Assembly: GCF_051175315.1 (NCBI RefSeq)
Contig: NZ_CP195100.1
Coordinates: forward strand, 2,542,001-2,606,000
Direction: 5' to 3'
DNA length: 64,000 nt
From: Tundrisphaera sp051175315
GTDB lineage: Bacteria; Planctomycetota; Planctomycetia; Isosphaerales; Isosphaeraceae
A program made the position numbers and the translations under genes. The stretch's first letter is position 1. Each line of letters starts with the position of its first letter. The notes below the pieces were generated by a model. That model did no database searches and was not told the DNA's origin. It saw nothing but the letters and a program-made list of their open reading frames with translations. This document shows, piece after piece, positions 35,295-45,400 of the stretch.

Positions 35295-36851
35295 ATGGCG
35301 ACTTCCTGGACGATCGGCGCCTCCCCGGACTGCGACATCATCGCGGCCCTTCCCAGCGTCTCGGGCCGGCACTGCCGGCTGCGGTTCGACGGCCGGGGCT
35401 ACACCCTGGAAGACCTCGGGTCCACGAACGGGACCTATGTCAATGGGAGTCGGATCGCCGGCCCGGTCGCGGTCACGCGGGCCGACGCCATCACCCTGGG
35501 GCTGGCCGCCCCGATGCCCTGGCCGCCCGAGCCCGCCGGGTCGTCGGCGGCCACCGTCCGGATCGGCCGCGACCCGGCCAACGACATCGTCGTCGACCTG
35601 CCGACGGTCTCCGGGGCCCATGCCCTGGTGACCTGGGACGGGACGCGGGGCGGGGCCGTGATCGAGGACCTGGGCTCGGCCAACGGCACCGCGATCGGGT
35701 CGCCCGACCGCAAGATCACCCGGGCGCCCCTGGCCGCGACGGACACGATCTACCTGGGCAGCCACGCCCTGGCCGCGATCCACGCCCTGGCGAGGCTCGA
35801 CCCCTCGCTGGTCCCGGCCCTGCCGTTCCGCGGGGATGAGGTCGTGATCGGCCGCGACCCCTCCTGCCATCTCCCGCTCGACCTGCCGATGATCTCCGGC
35901 CGCCATGCCCGCCTGTTGCGCGCGGGCGATCGGATCCTGATCGAGGACCTGGGGTCGGCCAACGGGACGTTCGTCAACGCCCATCGCATCGCCGGCCCGA
36001 CGCCGGTCCGGGCCGGGGACCTGATCGGACTGGGCAGCCACACGGTCCGCCTGGTGGTCGCCCCGGCCCCCGTCCCGGCCGCCGCCCCGGCCCAGGAGTG
36101 GAGCTTTTCGGACTCGGGGCCTGCGCTCGGCTCGCCGATCCTCGACGAGCCGGCGGGGCCGGTCCTCGATGCCACGCCGGCCGGTTCGACGCTGCTCGAC
36201 CGGCCCGCCCTGATCGGCGGCCTGGCGGCCCAGGCTCCGGCGCTGGGGTTGGCGATCGGTGCCCTGTCCGGCGGGGCGCCCGACGCGGCGGCGCTGGGCC
36301 TGTCCCTGGCGGCGACCTGGTTCGGGCTGGGCAACGCGATCTGGGTGGGCCGGTTCGGCCGACTCCGGGAGTGGTCGGCCCGACTGCTGGCCGCCGCGGG
36401 GCTGGGCGTGGTGCAGGTCGTCGTGGCCTGGGCGATCGTCGCGAAGCTCGCGGGGCTGCACGGGGCGGGGGGGCCGTCGTTGCTCCTGCTGGCCCTGGCC
36501 TCGGCGGCCGGGCTGGCGCTCGGGCTCCTCCTCGTCGCGCTGGCCCCCCGGCCCGCGTTCGCCTGGGGGGCGGCGGTGGCCGCGATGGTGCCGGCGTGGC
36601 TGCTGGCCACGCGGACCGGCCCGATCGCGGGCCTCCTGCCGTCGCGATGGGCCTTCGAGGGGCTGCTCCTGCAGGAGTCGCCCGGGCTGGCCGAGCGCTA
36701 TTTCCCGGCCGAGACCCTCCGGATGGGCGGGACGGCCGACCTGATGGCGATCGGCTTCCTGCTGGTCGGGCTGTCGGCCTCCGCCGCCTACGTCATCTGG
36801 GCTTCGGGGCCGGCGTCGGCGGCGGGTTCACGAACGGTTCCAGGGCCTTGA
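35295..36851 (+). CDS. triple-FHA membrane protein
   Basis: A 518-residue protein. Three FHA domains stand in tandem at about 4-70 (SGRHCRLRF, GSTNGTYVNG), 90-160 (VRIGRDPANDIVVDLPTVSG, GSANGTAIG) and 180-250 (VVIGRDPSCHLPLDLPMISG, GSANGTFVN). About six membrane spans follow (300-510). This suggests a phosphothreonine-reading receptor at the membrane, plausible as a platform for the divergent kinase. The start at 35295 places the first FHA at once; the frame is open further upstream without conserved residues. Its 3' end overlaps the M48 peptidase gene by 59 bp, tail to tail. Confidence 0.87.
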   Translation: MATSWTIGASPDCDIIAALPSVSGRHCRLRFDGRGYTLEDLGSTNGTYVNGSRIAGPVAVTRADAITLGLAAPMPWPPEPAGSSAATVRIGRDPANDIVVDLPTVSGAHALVTWDGTRGGAVIEDLGSANGTAIGSPDRKITRAPLAATDTIYLGSHALAAIHALARLDPSLVPALPFRGDEVVIGRDPSCHLPLDLPMISGRHARLLRAGDRILIEDLGSANGTFVNAHRIAGPTPVRAGDLIGLGSHTVRLVVAPAPVPAAAPAQEWSFSDSGPALGSPILDEPAGPVLDATPAGSTLLDRPALIGGLAAQAPALGLAIGALSGGAPDAAALGLSLAATWFGLGNAIWVGRFGRLREWSARLLAAAGLGVVQVVVAWAIVAKLAGLHGAGGPSLLLLALASAAGLALGLLLVALAPRPAFAWGAAVAAMVPAWLLATRTGPIAGLLPSRWAFEGLLLQESPGLAERYFPAETLRMGGTADLMAIGFLLVGLSASAAYVIWASGPASAAGSRTVPGP

Positions 36852-37926
36852 GCCGGGCGCGGGGGATGACGTGGGCCCGGAGGTGGTTGTCGATCGGGTC
36901 GACGGCCGGCTCCTCGTCGGGCGTCATCGGGGCGTTGCCGAACGGCTGGTCGAGCGAGCGGGCCTGCCACTTGCGGAGGAAGCTGAGCGTCTGGTGCCTG
37001 GACCGCCCGGCCCGGTTCATCATCTGCCAGGCCCAGCGGTCGGCGGCATACTCCTGCTCGTCGGCGTAGTCCTGGGGCAGGAGGATCGAGCAGATCAGCG
37101 GCGAGGTGCCGATCTTGAGGTCTTTCCAGAGCGGGTCCTGGAGCGCGGCGAGCATGTGCATCCCGTCCACATGCGCGATCTCGTGCCCGACGATGAACTC
37201 CAGGGCGGCGTCCTCGTCCTCGGCGAACAGCCCGAACAGCCCCTTGCAGACGTAGACGTAGCCCCCGGGATGGGAGAAGGCGTTGGTCTCCGGGCAATCG
37301 AGGACCGTGAACGTGTAGCTCAGCGCGGGCCGCGAGCGGGCCTTGAGGAACACCTCGGCCGCCTTCTCCAGCCGGGCGGGCTCCGGGCCGACCTTGAGCG
37401 GCGGGTGGAGCTTGAGGATCGCCCGGTTCACCGCCCGGCCCAGCTCGCGCTCGTCGTCGAGCGAGAATGGCTTCATGTCCCAGAACTTCTGCTGGTCGGG
37501 CTCCTTCCAGAACGGGTCAGGGGCGGGCGGTGGGGCCGGTGCGGCGGCCACGGCCGTCGCACCGGGGGCGGCCGGCTCGGGCCGGGAGGAGTCGGCCGCG
37601 GAGGCCATGTCCCTCCGCCGGCCCTTCTTGGCGGCCGGCTCGTCCGGCAGGCGGCGCCGCGCTTTGAGTGCCGGGCCGCCGACGCCCTTCCTGCGGGCCT
37701 TGGACGCGGGCTCCTGGGCCTCCGGGCCCTCCTCGGGCATCCCCGGCCCCGACGCGATCTCGATGGCGTCGGGGTCCGCGGGCCCGGGTCGGGCGGTGGC
37801 GGCCAGGGCGTCCCGATGGCGACGGCCTTCGGAGCCGACGATCCAGGCGGCGAAGGCCCCGTAGAGCCCGAGCAGGGCGATGGCGGCGAGGTGGGTGCCG
37901 GCGGAGGGCCGGATCGCCGGGCTCAC
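36793..37926 (-). CDS. M48-family metallopeptidase, membrane-anchored
   Basis: A 377-residue protein with an N-terminal membrane span (LAAIALLGLYGAFAAWIVGS) and a long Ala/Pro/Arg linker. The peptidase domain carries the zinc motif HEIAH (in EFIVGHEIAHVDG, near residue 247) and upstream TNAFSHPGGYVYV typical of M48 peptidases. The family includes HtpX/BepA-like quality-control enzymes. It starts at a GTG overlapping the preceding stop (GTGA, 37923-37926), so it is translated together with the secreted protein before it. Its tail overlaps the FHA membrane protein gene. Confidence 0.87.
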   Translation of the reverse strand: MSPAIRPSAGTHLAAIALLGLYGAFAAWIVGSEGRRHRDALAATARPGPADPDAIEIASGPGMPEEGPEAQEPASKARRKGVGGPALKARRRLPDEPAAKKGRRRDMASAADSSRPEPAAPGATAVAAAPAPPPAPDPFWKEPDQQKFWDMKPFSLDDERELGRAVNRAILKLHPPLKVGPEPARLEKAAEVFLKARSRPALSYTFTVLDCPETNAFSHPGGYVYVCKGLFGLFAEDEDAALEFIVGHEIAHVDGMHMLAALQDPLWKDLKIGTSPLICSILLPQDYADEQEYAADRWAWQMMNRAGRSRHQTLSFLRKWQARSLDQPFGNAPMTPDEEPAVDPIDNHLRAHVIPRARLKALEPFVNPPPTPAPKPR

Positions 37927-38903
37927 TTGCCTTCCCCCTGGGAACGATCCAGGACGACCTCGCGGACCGCCACCAGCGCCTCGTAGAGCCTGGGGTACAA
38001 CTCCCGCTCGTCGCGGGAGGAGGCCGAGGCGAACCGGAGCGAATGGCGTTGCATGAACAGGCGGAGGTCGTTGACCGTGGTCCCGCCGTAGGAGTCGAGT
38101 TCCGCCAGGGCCGGCTGGAGGTCGCTGGACTTGAGCAGCTCCGCCGACTTCGCCATCTCCCTGAGGCGGGTCTTGGCCTCGTTGTAGTGCAGCTCGCGGG
38201 AGTTGGGCCCGAACTTCTGGTCGAGCTTCGCCGACAGCCCCTCGATCGACGAGACGTAGGTCTTGATGACCTCGTCGGGCATCTTCCGGTCGACCATGTG
38301 TTCGAGGGCGTCGTCCAGCGCGGCCTCGTAGCGCTTGCGCTCGGCGGCGTAGAAGTCATCCTGGAGGGCGACCGGCCACTTCCCCTTGCCCCGGAACGAG
38401 AGCCGTTGCATCGAGAAGACGATGTTCCGGTCGCCGCGGTGGAACGGGATCCGGCGGATATCCTCGATCGAGATCGGCACCGGGGTGAGGCGGAAGGCCG
38501 AGGAAGAAAGGTCCGGCGCATTCAACTGCTCGATGATCGCGTTGAGGGCGTCCCCCTTCAGCATGTCGCCTTCCATCGGGTTCTCCCGGATCCTCTGGCG
38601 GGCCGCGTTGTAGCCCGCCTTGAGCCGGTCCATGACCTGCCGCCGGTACTTGGCATAGCGGATCCGGCCGGCGATCATGACCTCGCCGATGTAGCGGTCC
38701 AGGCGGATCTCGCTGTCGAGGTGGATCGACTCGGCCATCGCGGTCTTGAGGTTGTACGACCCGAACCCGTCGGCGGCGATCCCCATGCCCCGGAGGTAGT
38801 CCCCGGCGGGGGTGGAGCCGGGCCCGATGTAGTTGACGAATTGGGCCTCGGCCGGCAGGCTCGCCAGGGCCGCGCAGGCCGCGATCAGGAAGAGGCTTCG
38901 CAT
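37923..38903 (-). CDS. secreted helical protein of unknown function, coupled to the M48 peptidase
   Basis: A 326-residue protein with a clear signal peptide (MRSLFLIAACAALASLPAEA, cleavage before QF). The mature part is mostly helical with alternating charged stretches (YAKYRRQVMDRLKAGYNAAR, LHYNEAKTRLREMAKSAELL). I do not recognise a family; an Asn/Gly-rich start (FVNYIGPGSTPAGDYLRGMG) is common in planctomycete secreted proteins. Gene overlap with the M48 peptidase suggests it is a substrate, regulator or partner of that enzyme. Confidence 0.7.
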   Translation of the reverse strand: MRSLFLIAACAALASLPAEAQFVNYIGPGSTPAGDYLRGMGIAADGFGSYNLKTAMAESIHLDSEIRLDRYIGEVMIAGRIRYAKYRRQVMDRLKAGYNAARQRIRENPMEGDMLKGDALNAIIEQLNAPDLSSSAFRLTPVPISIEDIRRIPFHRGDRNIVFSMQRLSFRGKGKWPVALQDDFYAAERKRYEAALDDALEHMVDRKMPDEVIKTYVSSIEGLSAKLDQKFGPNSRELHYNEAKTRLREMAKSAELLKSSDLQPALAELDSYGGTTVNDLRLFMQRHSLRFASASSRDERELYPRLYEALVAVREVVLDRSQGEGK

Positions 38904-38953
38904 CGTCGATCCTCGCCGGGACGGCGTCCCGATTGGGGGGTGATCGGCCACCA

Positions 38954-39847
38954 TCATTGGACCTTGAGCCGGAACCGCTGCTCGCCGACCTGGAACTGGA
39001 TGGTCGCGTCGACGGTGATCTGGGGCATCCGCAGCCAGAGGCCGTTCTGGGTCTTGTTGTGCTCGGCCACCCATCCCCCCTTGCTGCTCCGGGCCAGGCG
39101 GACGTGCCGGGGCTCGCAGAACGGGTCGTCGCTCCGATGGATGGTGCAGGAGGGGTCGGATCCGATCCAGTACTCTCCCTTGACCAGGAGGATCCGGTTG
39201 CCGATCTCTCGGCCGAGCAGCTCGGTCAGGGCGGGGGGGCGGAACGGGCCGGGCTCGTCGGCCCAGCCCTGGGTCGAGCCGTGGCCGGCCGGCCCGGGGA
39301 CGAGGTCGGCGGTCATGCCGGTGTCGGGCTGGTTGCCGTCGAAGCGATACCGGCCGTTGCCGACCAGGATCTCCGCCTTGTCGGCCAGGACCGTCCTGGT
39401 GACCCGGACGAACAGCCCGTGGGTGCTCTGGAGGTCGGTGACGACCCAGCGGTTCAGCCCGCCGACCACCTGGTGGGTGATCTCGACGTGCCGCGACGAC
39501 ATCCGGCCGTCGAGCGGGAACCGGAGATGCCCCTCGGACCGGCCGATCGTGAACTTCGGCTCGCGGATCCGGATCACCTCGCCGTCGGCCTTGCCGTCGT
39601 CGAAGACGGTCAGGATCGGCACCGGCGGCCGGATCGTGGGCCGATAGGCGCTGGCCCCCCGGGCGGGCTCCGCCGCCGGCTCGACCGCCGTCCGGGCCGC
39701 GGCGGCCGGCGAGATCGGGGCGGCGGCCTGCGGCTGCCCCATGAGCCCGGAGATCAGGGCCTGGCGGATGTCCTCGTCGGTCTCCACGACGGTGCCCGAA
39801 CGCTCGGGATACGATCGCGGCCGGTCATGGTCGGCGGGTTGGCTCAT
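38954..39847 (-). CDS. protein with two FHA domains (paralogue of the 31988 gene)
   Basis: A 297-residue soluble protein. FHA domain 1 is at about 80-165 (KFTIGRSEGHLRFPLDGRMS, SRHVEITHQ, STHGLFVR) and FHA domain 2 at about 205-297 (EYWIGSDPSCTIHRSDDPFC, PRHVRLARS). It aligns over its whole length with the FHA protein at 31988-32908, so the two arose by duplication. The ATG at 39847 is preferred; an in-frame ATG at 39892 adds 15 residues. Both flank a kinase/peptidase cluster and probably read phosphothreonine signals from the local kinases. Confidence 0.83.
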   Translation of the reverse strand: MSQPADHDRPRSYPERSGTVVETDEDIRQALISGLMGQPQAAAPISPAAAARTAVEPAAEPARGASAYRPTIRPPVPILTVFDDGKADGEVIRIREPKFTIGRSEGHLRFPLDGRMSSRHVEITHQVVGGLNRWVVTDLQSTHGLFVRVTRTVLADKAEILVGNGRYRFDGNQPDTGMTADLVPGPAGHGSTQGWADEPGPFRPPALTELLGREIGNRILLVKGEYWIGSDPSCTIHRSDDPFCEPRHVRLARSSKGGWVAEHNKTQNGLWLRMPQITVDATIQFQVGEQRFRLKVQ

Positions 39848-40053
39848 CTGTCCGTCTTCCCTCGCGAAGGATCCCGGTCGGATCGAAATCATGCCCCGCC
39901 CCTCATGTGTGCCACCCCGGAATCTACCATCCCGGATCCCCGGACGCCCCTCTCAAATCCGGGCATCGTAAGGGAAAGGCCGGATCGGATGCCGACCTGC
40001 CGCGAATCGCCCCGATCGGCCCGGATTTCCCGCGCCGGGGCGTTGCCCGCCGT

Positions 40054-42276
40054 TCAGGGGGCCGCGTCGGCGGGGCGGGCGGGGGCCCCCATGCCGCCGT
40101 CGCCGTCGAGTTCCTTGATCTCCAGCTTGCGGATGTAGATCTCCTGGCCGGGGCCGCAGCCCAGCACGATCGGCCCGGGCGGGCGGAGACGGCGGGGGGC
40201 GTTGACGACGAGCGCCTCCTGCCCGTTGATCGAGATGGTGACCTTGCTCCGCTCATCGACGATGTCGAGCGCGAACCACTCGCGGCGCCCCACCCGGATC
40301 ATGCTCGCCTTCTGCCAGTTCGGCTGCCCCCCGGGCATCCTCTTGCCGGCGAACGAGCCGATCGGGAGTGCGTTCTGGGGATCGCCGAAGGAGACCACGT
40401 CGGCGTTCCTGGCGTGGGGCTCGGCGGAGCGGAAGCCCAGGACCCCCTTGCGGGGGGCGTGGTTCCAGATCTCGGCCCGGATGTGGGCGTTGCCATAGTC
40501 GCGATCGGTGACGAACGCGGCCCCCTCCTTGGTCCCGCCCCGGACGACCAGGGACCCGGCCTCGACCGCGATCGTCCCCCCCTGGCCGAGCGCGGACTCT
40601 TTCCACCCGGCCGTGTTCCGGCCGTTGAACAGGGGGACGAACCCCGGGGAGGGGTCCGCATCCCGCCTCGGGCGGCCCATCATGCCCCCGTTCGCCTTCG
40701 CGTCGGCCCGTCGTCCCAGGCGGACGGTCATCTCGGCCGTGCCGCCGGCCTTGACGGTGACGGTCTCGCCGAAGGTCCGCGCGCCGCCCGCCTCGACCTC
40801 GACCTTGTGCTCGCCCGGCACCGCGCGGATCTCCACCGGCTTGCCGTCGGGTGAACGGGTGAAGACGACCGTGCGGCCGTCGACCCGGATCGCGGCACCC
40901 TCCGGGACGTCCTCCAGCAGGATCACGCCGTCCCTCGTCCGGACCTTGATCCAGATCCCCAGCAGGACGACCCCGGCCAGCGATGCCGCCGCGACGGCCA
41001 ACGGCCACGCCCGGCGCGGCCGGTCGGGCGGGGCCGGTGCCGTCGGGGCCGGATCGGACGCCCCTCGCGCCGGGTCGGCCACCGTCTCGGGCAGCCGGGC
41101 GGATGGCCTGGCCTGGGCCGGGGCCGAGGCCGAGGTCGGGGGGGCGGGCAGGGTCGGCGCGGGCCTGGCGACCGGTTCCGCGGTCTCGGACCTGGCCCGC
41201 GAGACCTCCGCAGCGATGCCGGCCGAGGGCTTGAAGAACGGGGTCAGCGCCTTGGCGACCTCGGCCGGCGTCTGGAACCGGCGATCCGGCTCCTTGGCCA
41301 TCATCTTGGCCACCAGCGCCGCCAACTCGGCGGGCACCTCCGGCCGGACCAGGTTCAACGGGTCGGCGTCGCGGGAGATGTGGGCCTGGTAGATGTCATA
41401 GAGCGAGTTGGCCTGGAACGGCGGACGTCCGGTCAGGAGGTAGTAGAGCGTCCCGCCCAGGCTGTAGATGTCGGCCCGGATGTCCACGCTGGCGGCGTTG
41501 AGGATCTGCTCCGGGGCGATGTAGTCGGGCGTGCCCAGCGCCTGACCCTCGACGGTCAGCCCGCCGTCCACCTTCTGTTCCCGCGTGACCTTGGCCAGCC
41601 CGAAGTCGAGGACCTTGACGACGCGGGCCTTGCCGTCGTGGGTGAGCATCAGGTTGTGCGGCTTGATGTCGCGGTGGACCATGCCCCGCTCGTGGGCGTG
41701 CTGGAGGCCCAGGGCCGCCTGGTGGATGAAGTAGGCGGCGTGGGCCACGGCGAGCGGGCCCTTGGTGCGGACCAGCTTCGCCAGGTCCAGCCCCTCCACG
41801 TACTCCATGGCGAAGGCGAGGCCCCCTTCGAGCCGGAAGGCGGTGTAGGCGGCGACGATGTTGGGGTGGCGGAGCTTGGCCACGGCCCGGATCTCGTCCT
41901 GGAACCGGCGGAGGATGGCGGGGTTCTCGACGATGTTGCGGCCGATGACCTTGAGGACCTCGTCGCGGCCCATCATGGTGTTGTGGGCCAGGTAGACCAC
42001 CCCCATCCCGCCCCGGCCCAGCTCGTGCTTGACCCGGTAGTCGGGGTGGTCGGCCAGGCCGGCCGGCAGCGTCTCGGCGTCCGGGACGGCCGGGGCCTGG
42101 GCCCCGCAGAGGCGGTCCAGGAACGAGTCGGGCGCGACGCGGGCGACCCGGGCGTGGCATTCCTCGCAGTCCCGGAGGTGGTCGTCGATGGTGCGGGCCA
42201 TCGCGTCGTCGAGCTTGCCCAGGCCATAGTCCCGGAGCGCCTGGTCGGTGGGGTGGGTGCTGGGCTGGGTCTCCAT
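40054..42276 (-). CDS. receptor-like Ser/Thr kinase with anti-sigma-like zinc motif and DUF1080 domain
   Basis: A 740-residue protein. The N-terminus has a ZAS-like HxxxCxxC (HLRDCEEC, about residues 27-34). The kinase domain (about 75-345) has LGRGGMGVVYLAH, MVHRDIKPHN, LDFGLAK and APEQ intact. One membrane span (WPLAVAAASLAGVVLLGIWI, about 422-445) is followed by a PEGA-like beta domain and a C-terminal DUF1080 jelly roll (about 560-725, VPLFNGRNTAGWKES). The kinase is cytoplasmic; the sugar-binding-like domain is outside. It is a tandem paralogue of the next kinase gene and lies downstream of it on the same strand, 130 bp away. Confidence 0.9.
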   Translation of the reverse strand: METQPSTHPTDQALRDYGLGKLDDAMARTIDDHLRDCEECHARVARVAPDSFLDRLCGAQAPAVPDAETLPAGLADHPDYRVKHELGRGGMGVVYLAHNTMMGRDEVLKVIGRNIVENPAILRRFQDEIRAVAKLRHPNIVAAYTAFRLEGGLAFAMEYVEGLDLAKLVRTKGPLAVAHAAYFIHQAALGLQHAHERGMVHRDIKPHNLMLTHDGKARVVKVLDFGLAKVTREQKVDGGLTVEGQALGTPDYIAPEQILNAASVDIRADIYSLGGTLYYLLTGRPPFQANSLYDIYQAHISRDADPLNLVRPEVPAELAALVAKMMAKEPDRRFQTPAEVAKALTPFFKPSAGIAAEVSRARSETAEPVARPAPTLPAPPTSASAPAQARPSARLPETVADPARGASDPAPTAPAPPDRPRRAWPLAVAAASLAGVVLLGIWIKVRTRDGVILLEDVPEGAAIRVDGRTVVFTRSPDGKPVEIRAVPGEHKVEVEAGGARTFGETVTVKAGGTAEMTVRLGRRADAKANGGMMGRPRRDADPSPGFVPLFNGRNTAGWKESALGQGGTIAVEAGSLVVRGGTKEGAAFVTDRDYGNAHIRAEIWNHAPRKGVLGFRSAEPHARNADVVSFGDPQNALPIGSFAGKRMPGGQPNWQKASMIRVGRREWFALDIVDERSKVTISINGQEALVVNAPRRLRPPGPIVLGCGPGQEIYIRKLEIKELDGDGGMGAPARPADAAP

Positions 42277-42406
42277 CGGCTCGGTCTCCGGTTCCTGGTC
42301 GAGTTCTTCGCCGCGTCGCGTCCCGGGAGAGAAAGGTCGGGGCGGCCCGAAACCTGCCTTGAAATTCGCGAAGTCGGAGTTGCCCGGGTCGATCGGCCCT
42401 GCGGAT

Positions 42407-45400
42407 TCAGTCCCACTCGCAGATGTAGCCGGGTTGTTCCGGGAGGCCGTCGTCGGGCTGGTCGCACCAGGAGCCGTCGAAGCGACAGAGGAGCGCCGCG
42501 TAGTGCTCGATGCCCCCCTTGTTGTTGGGCTGCAGGGCGGAGGATTCCCAGTTCGCATAGGTCATGGGCGACCCATCGACCCAGGTCCATCGGCCCTCCG
42601 CCTTCTCGTCGGTCGCCCCGAGCCAGGCCGCGTCGAGCTGCCTGTTCCTCGCCAGATCGGCCACGAAGCGGTTCTCCTCCTCGCTTTCGATGATCGCGAG
42701 ATGCCCCCCCATCGACCGGCATCGGTCCTGGGCCGCGTGCCATGAGATTTGCTGGGGGAACGCCTTGTAGTGATGGCCCTGAAAGCTCGCCGCGCCGGGC
42801 GGGTAGGCCGCCGAGGCTGTCGTCTCGGCGGCATTGAGTTCCTTGATCTCGATCGAGGCGAACTCGATGACGGCCTGCGGCCGGGACAAGAGCAGGGCGA
42901 TGTGGCCGGTGGCGGCCGTCTCGGAGGGGCGCAGGGTGTGGTCGACGAGCGTCGCGCCGTCGACCTTGACGACGACCTTTCGCCCCTCCGCGATCATCTC
43001 CAGGGTCATCCACCGCCCGGCGGGGGCGGGCGACTCGGGGATGCACTTCACGAGCGGGCCGGACGGGCCGGACGGGCCGTACAGGGAACCTGTCCGGTTC
43101 GGGTTGGGGCCCGCCGTCGCGTTGATGCCGGCCACGTAGCCGTCGCAGAACCTCGGGGCATTCGCGGGGTTGCGGGCCCCGAAGCTGCTCCGGACGTACA
43201 GGCCGCCGGCCCCCCCGTCGTTGATGCGGACCCGGGCCCGGACGTGGACATCCTTGAAGTCGGACCGCTCGGTGTAGAGGTGGCTGGTCGCCGCCCCCCG
43301 ACCGGTCAGGATCCCGTCGATGACCCGCCAACCGCCGGGCTGCCCGGGATGGGTCTTCCAGCCGGCCAGGTCCTTGCCGTTGAACAGGGGAGTGAATCCT
43401 CGGCTTGAAGCGGCGTCCTGCGCCGTCGAGTTGATCTCAGCCACCGCCAGCTTGCGGACCTGGACGTGGCTGGATGCGTCGTGGCACCGGATCGCGAAGA
43501 AGCCCGAGGTGTAGGTCGAGGCGGGGTCGGTCCAGTCGACCTGGAGCTTGCCATCCACCCAGATCCGGATGTGGTTGCCCACCGCTTCGGCCTCCAGGAC
43601 GAACCAGGTGTCCGGGTGCACGGTGCCGGGCGTGATTTGGTAGGGGGGCAGGGGGTTGCGATCCGGCGACCCGGCCCGGTTCGGGTCGGTGCCGTTGCTG
43701 CCGATCCGGGCCTCATAGCCGTCGGGGAATCCGGCCTTCCTGGATGCCCGGAAGAACAGGCCGGAGTTCCCGCCGTCGTTGATCCTGACCTCGGCCCGGA
43801 CGCGGAAGTCCCGGTAATCCCCCCGGGGGCTGAACAGGTGGGACCTGAGGCCGGACCCGTGCAGGACCCCGCCCTTCACCGACCAGACCGCCTCGGTGCC
43901 CGCCCCGTTCATCGGCCCATCGTCGCCCCAGGCCGACCAGTCGGCGATGTCCTTCCCGTTGAACACGGACGGGCCGTCGCCCGCGGATACTCCGGCGATG
44001 CTCAACCAGGGGGGGTACATGATGCGGGGCAGCCCCTCCAGCATGACCTTGCCGTCCGGGGAGATCACCCTGATGTTGCGGAACCGGGCCGCCGACTTCC
44101 ACATGAACAGCGAGAGTCGCCCGTTCCGGAGCGGCAGGTCGTCGACGTCGAACATCAATTCGTCGTCATAGAACGTCCGGATGCGGGCCGACCGGACCTC
44201 GATCCGGACGCGATGCCACTCGCCTCGGCTGATGCTCTTCGAACGGTGGTTGTCCCGGATCCGGGACCAATTGCCGTTGATGTTGTGGAAGACGTCGAAG
44301 CCGCGATTGCCGTAGGCCCCGTAATTGATGCCGATCCCGTTGTGGTCGGAGGCGCTGTGGATCCCCACGCCGAACCCATCGGGGCCGCCGGTGGATTTGG
44401 CCTCCAGGGTGAGGTCATAGTCCGACCAGCCCCGATCGCCGAAGCAGATGGCATAGTTCGGGCCCAGCCCGGCGGGCGGTTCCATCCTGGACTGGACCAG
44501 CTCATCGCCCTCCAGCGACCAGTCTCCATCGCCGACCTCCGCCACGAAGGAGCCTCGCGGCGAGAGGGGGGCCGCCCCGGCGGGGCTCGGGCGCGGCCTG
44601 TAGGACAGCCGGACCGCCTGGCCCCCGACCTTGACCGTCGCCTCCTCGGCCCAGACCTCGGCGCCGCCGACGACGACCTTGATGCGGTGGCCCCGGCCGG
44701 CCGGGACCTCGGAGATGGTCGCCGTGTCCCCGGCGCGGGCGATGGCGAGGGTCGAGCCCTCGACCAGGACGTCGGCATCGGCCGGGACGCCCTCCACCAC
44801 GATCGTCCCGTTCGGGGTGCGGGCCTTGAAGACCCCCGAGGCGGCCGCGGCCATGATCCCGGCGATCAGCAGCAGGACGCCCGCCGCGGCGATCTTGATC
44901 CAGGGGGGCCGGCCCCCGGCCGACGATGGGGCCGGCGGGTCGGGGCGTATCGCGGGCGGGGCCTCCGACGGGCCGAAGTCGATCAGGGATTGCCATTCGG
45001 CCCCGGGCGCACCCGCCGCGAGGGGGGGCGGGGCGGCCTGGCTCGGAAGCCTCGGGAGCGGCCTCGGTTGGGTCGGCGGTTCCGGGGGCGTGGGCCGGGC
45101 TGCCCGGGTCGGCTCGGCGGCCGGAGGAGCGGCCGGCCGGGGGATCGCCTTGCCCGGCTTGAAGAAGGGGGCCAACGCCCGGGCCACCTCGTCGGGCGTC
45201 TGGAACCGGCGATTGGGGTCCTTGGCCATCATCTTGGCCACTAGCGCGGCCAGTTCGGCGGGCACCTCCGGCCGGACCAGGTTCAGCGGGTCGGCATCCC
45301 GGGACATGTGGGCCTGGTAGATGTCGTACAGCGAGTTGGCCTGGAACGGCGGGCGTCCGGCCAGCAGGTAGTAGAGCGTCCCGCCCAGGCTGTAGATGTC

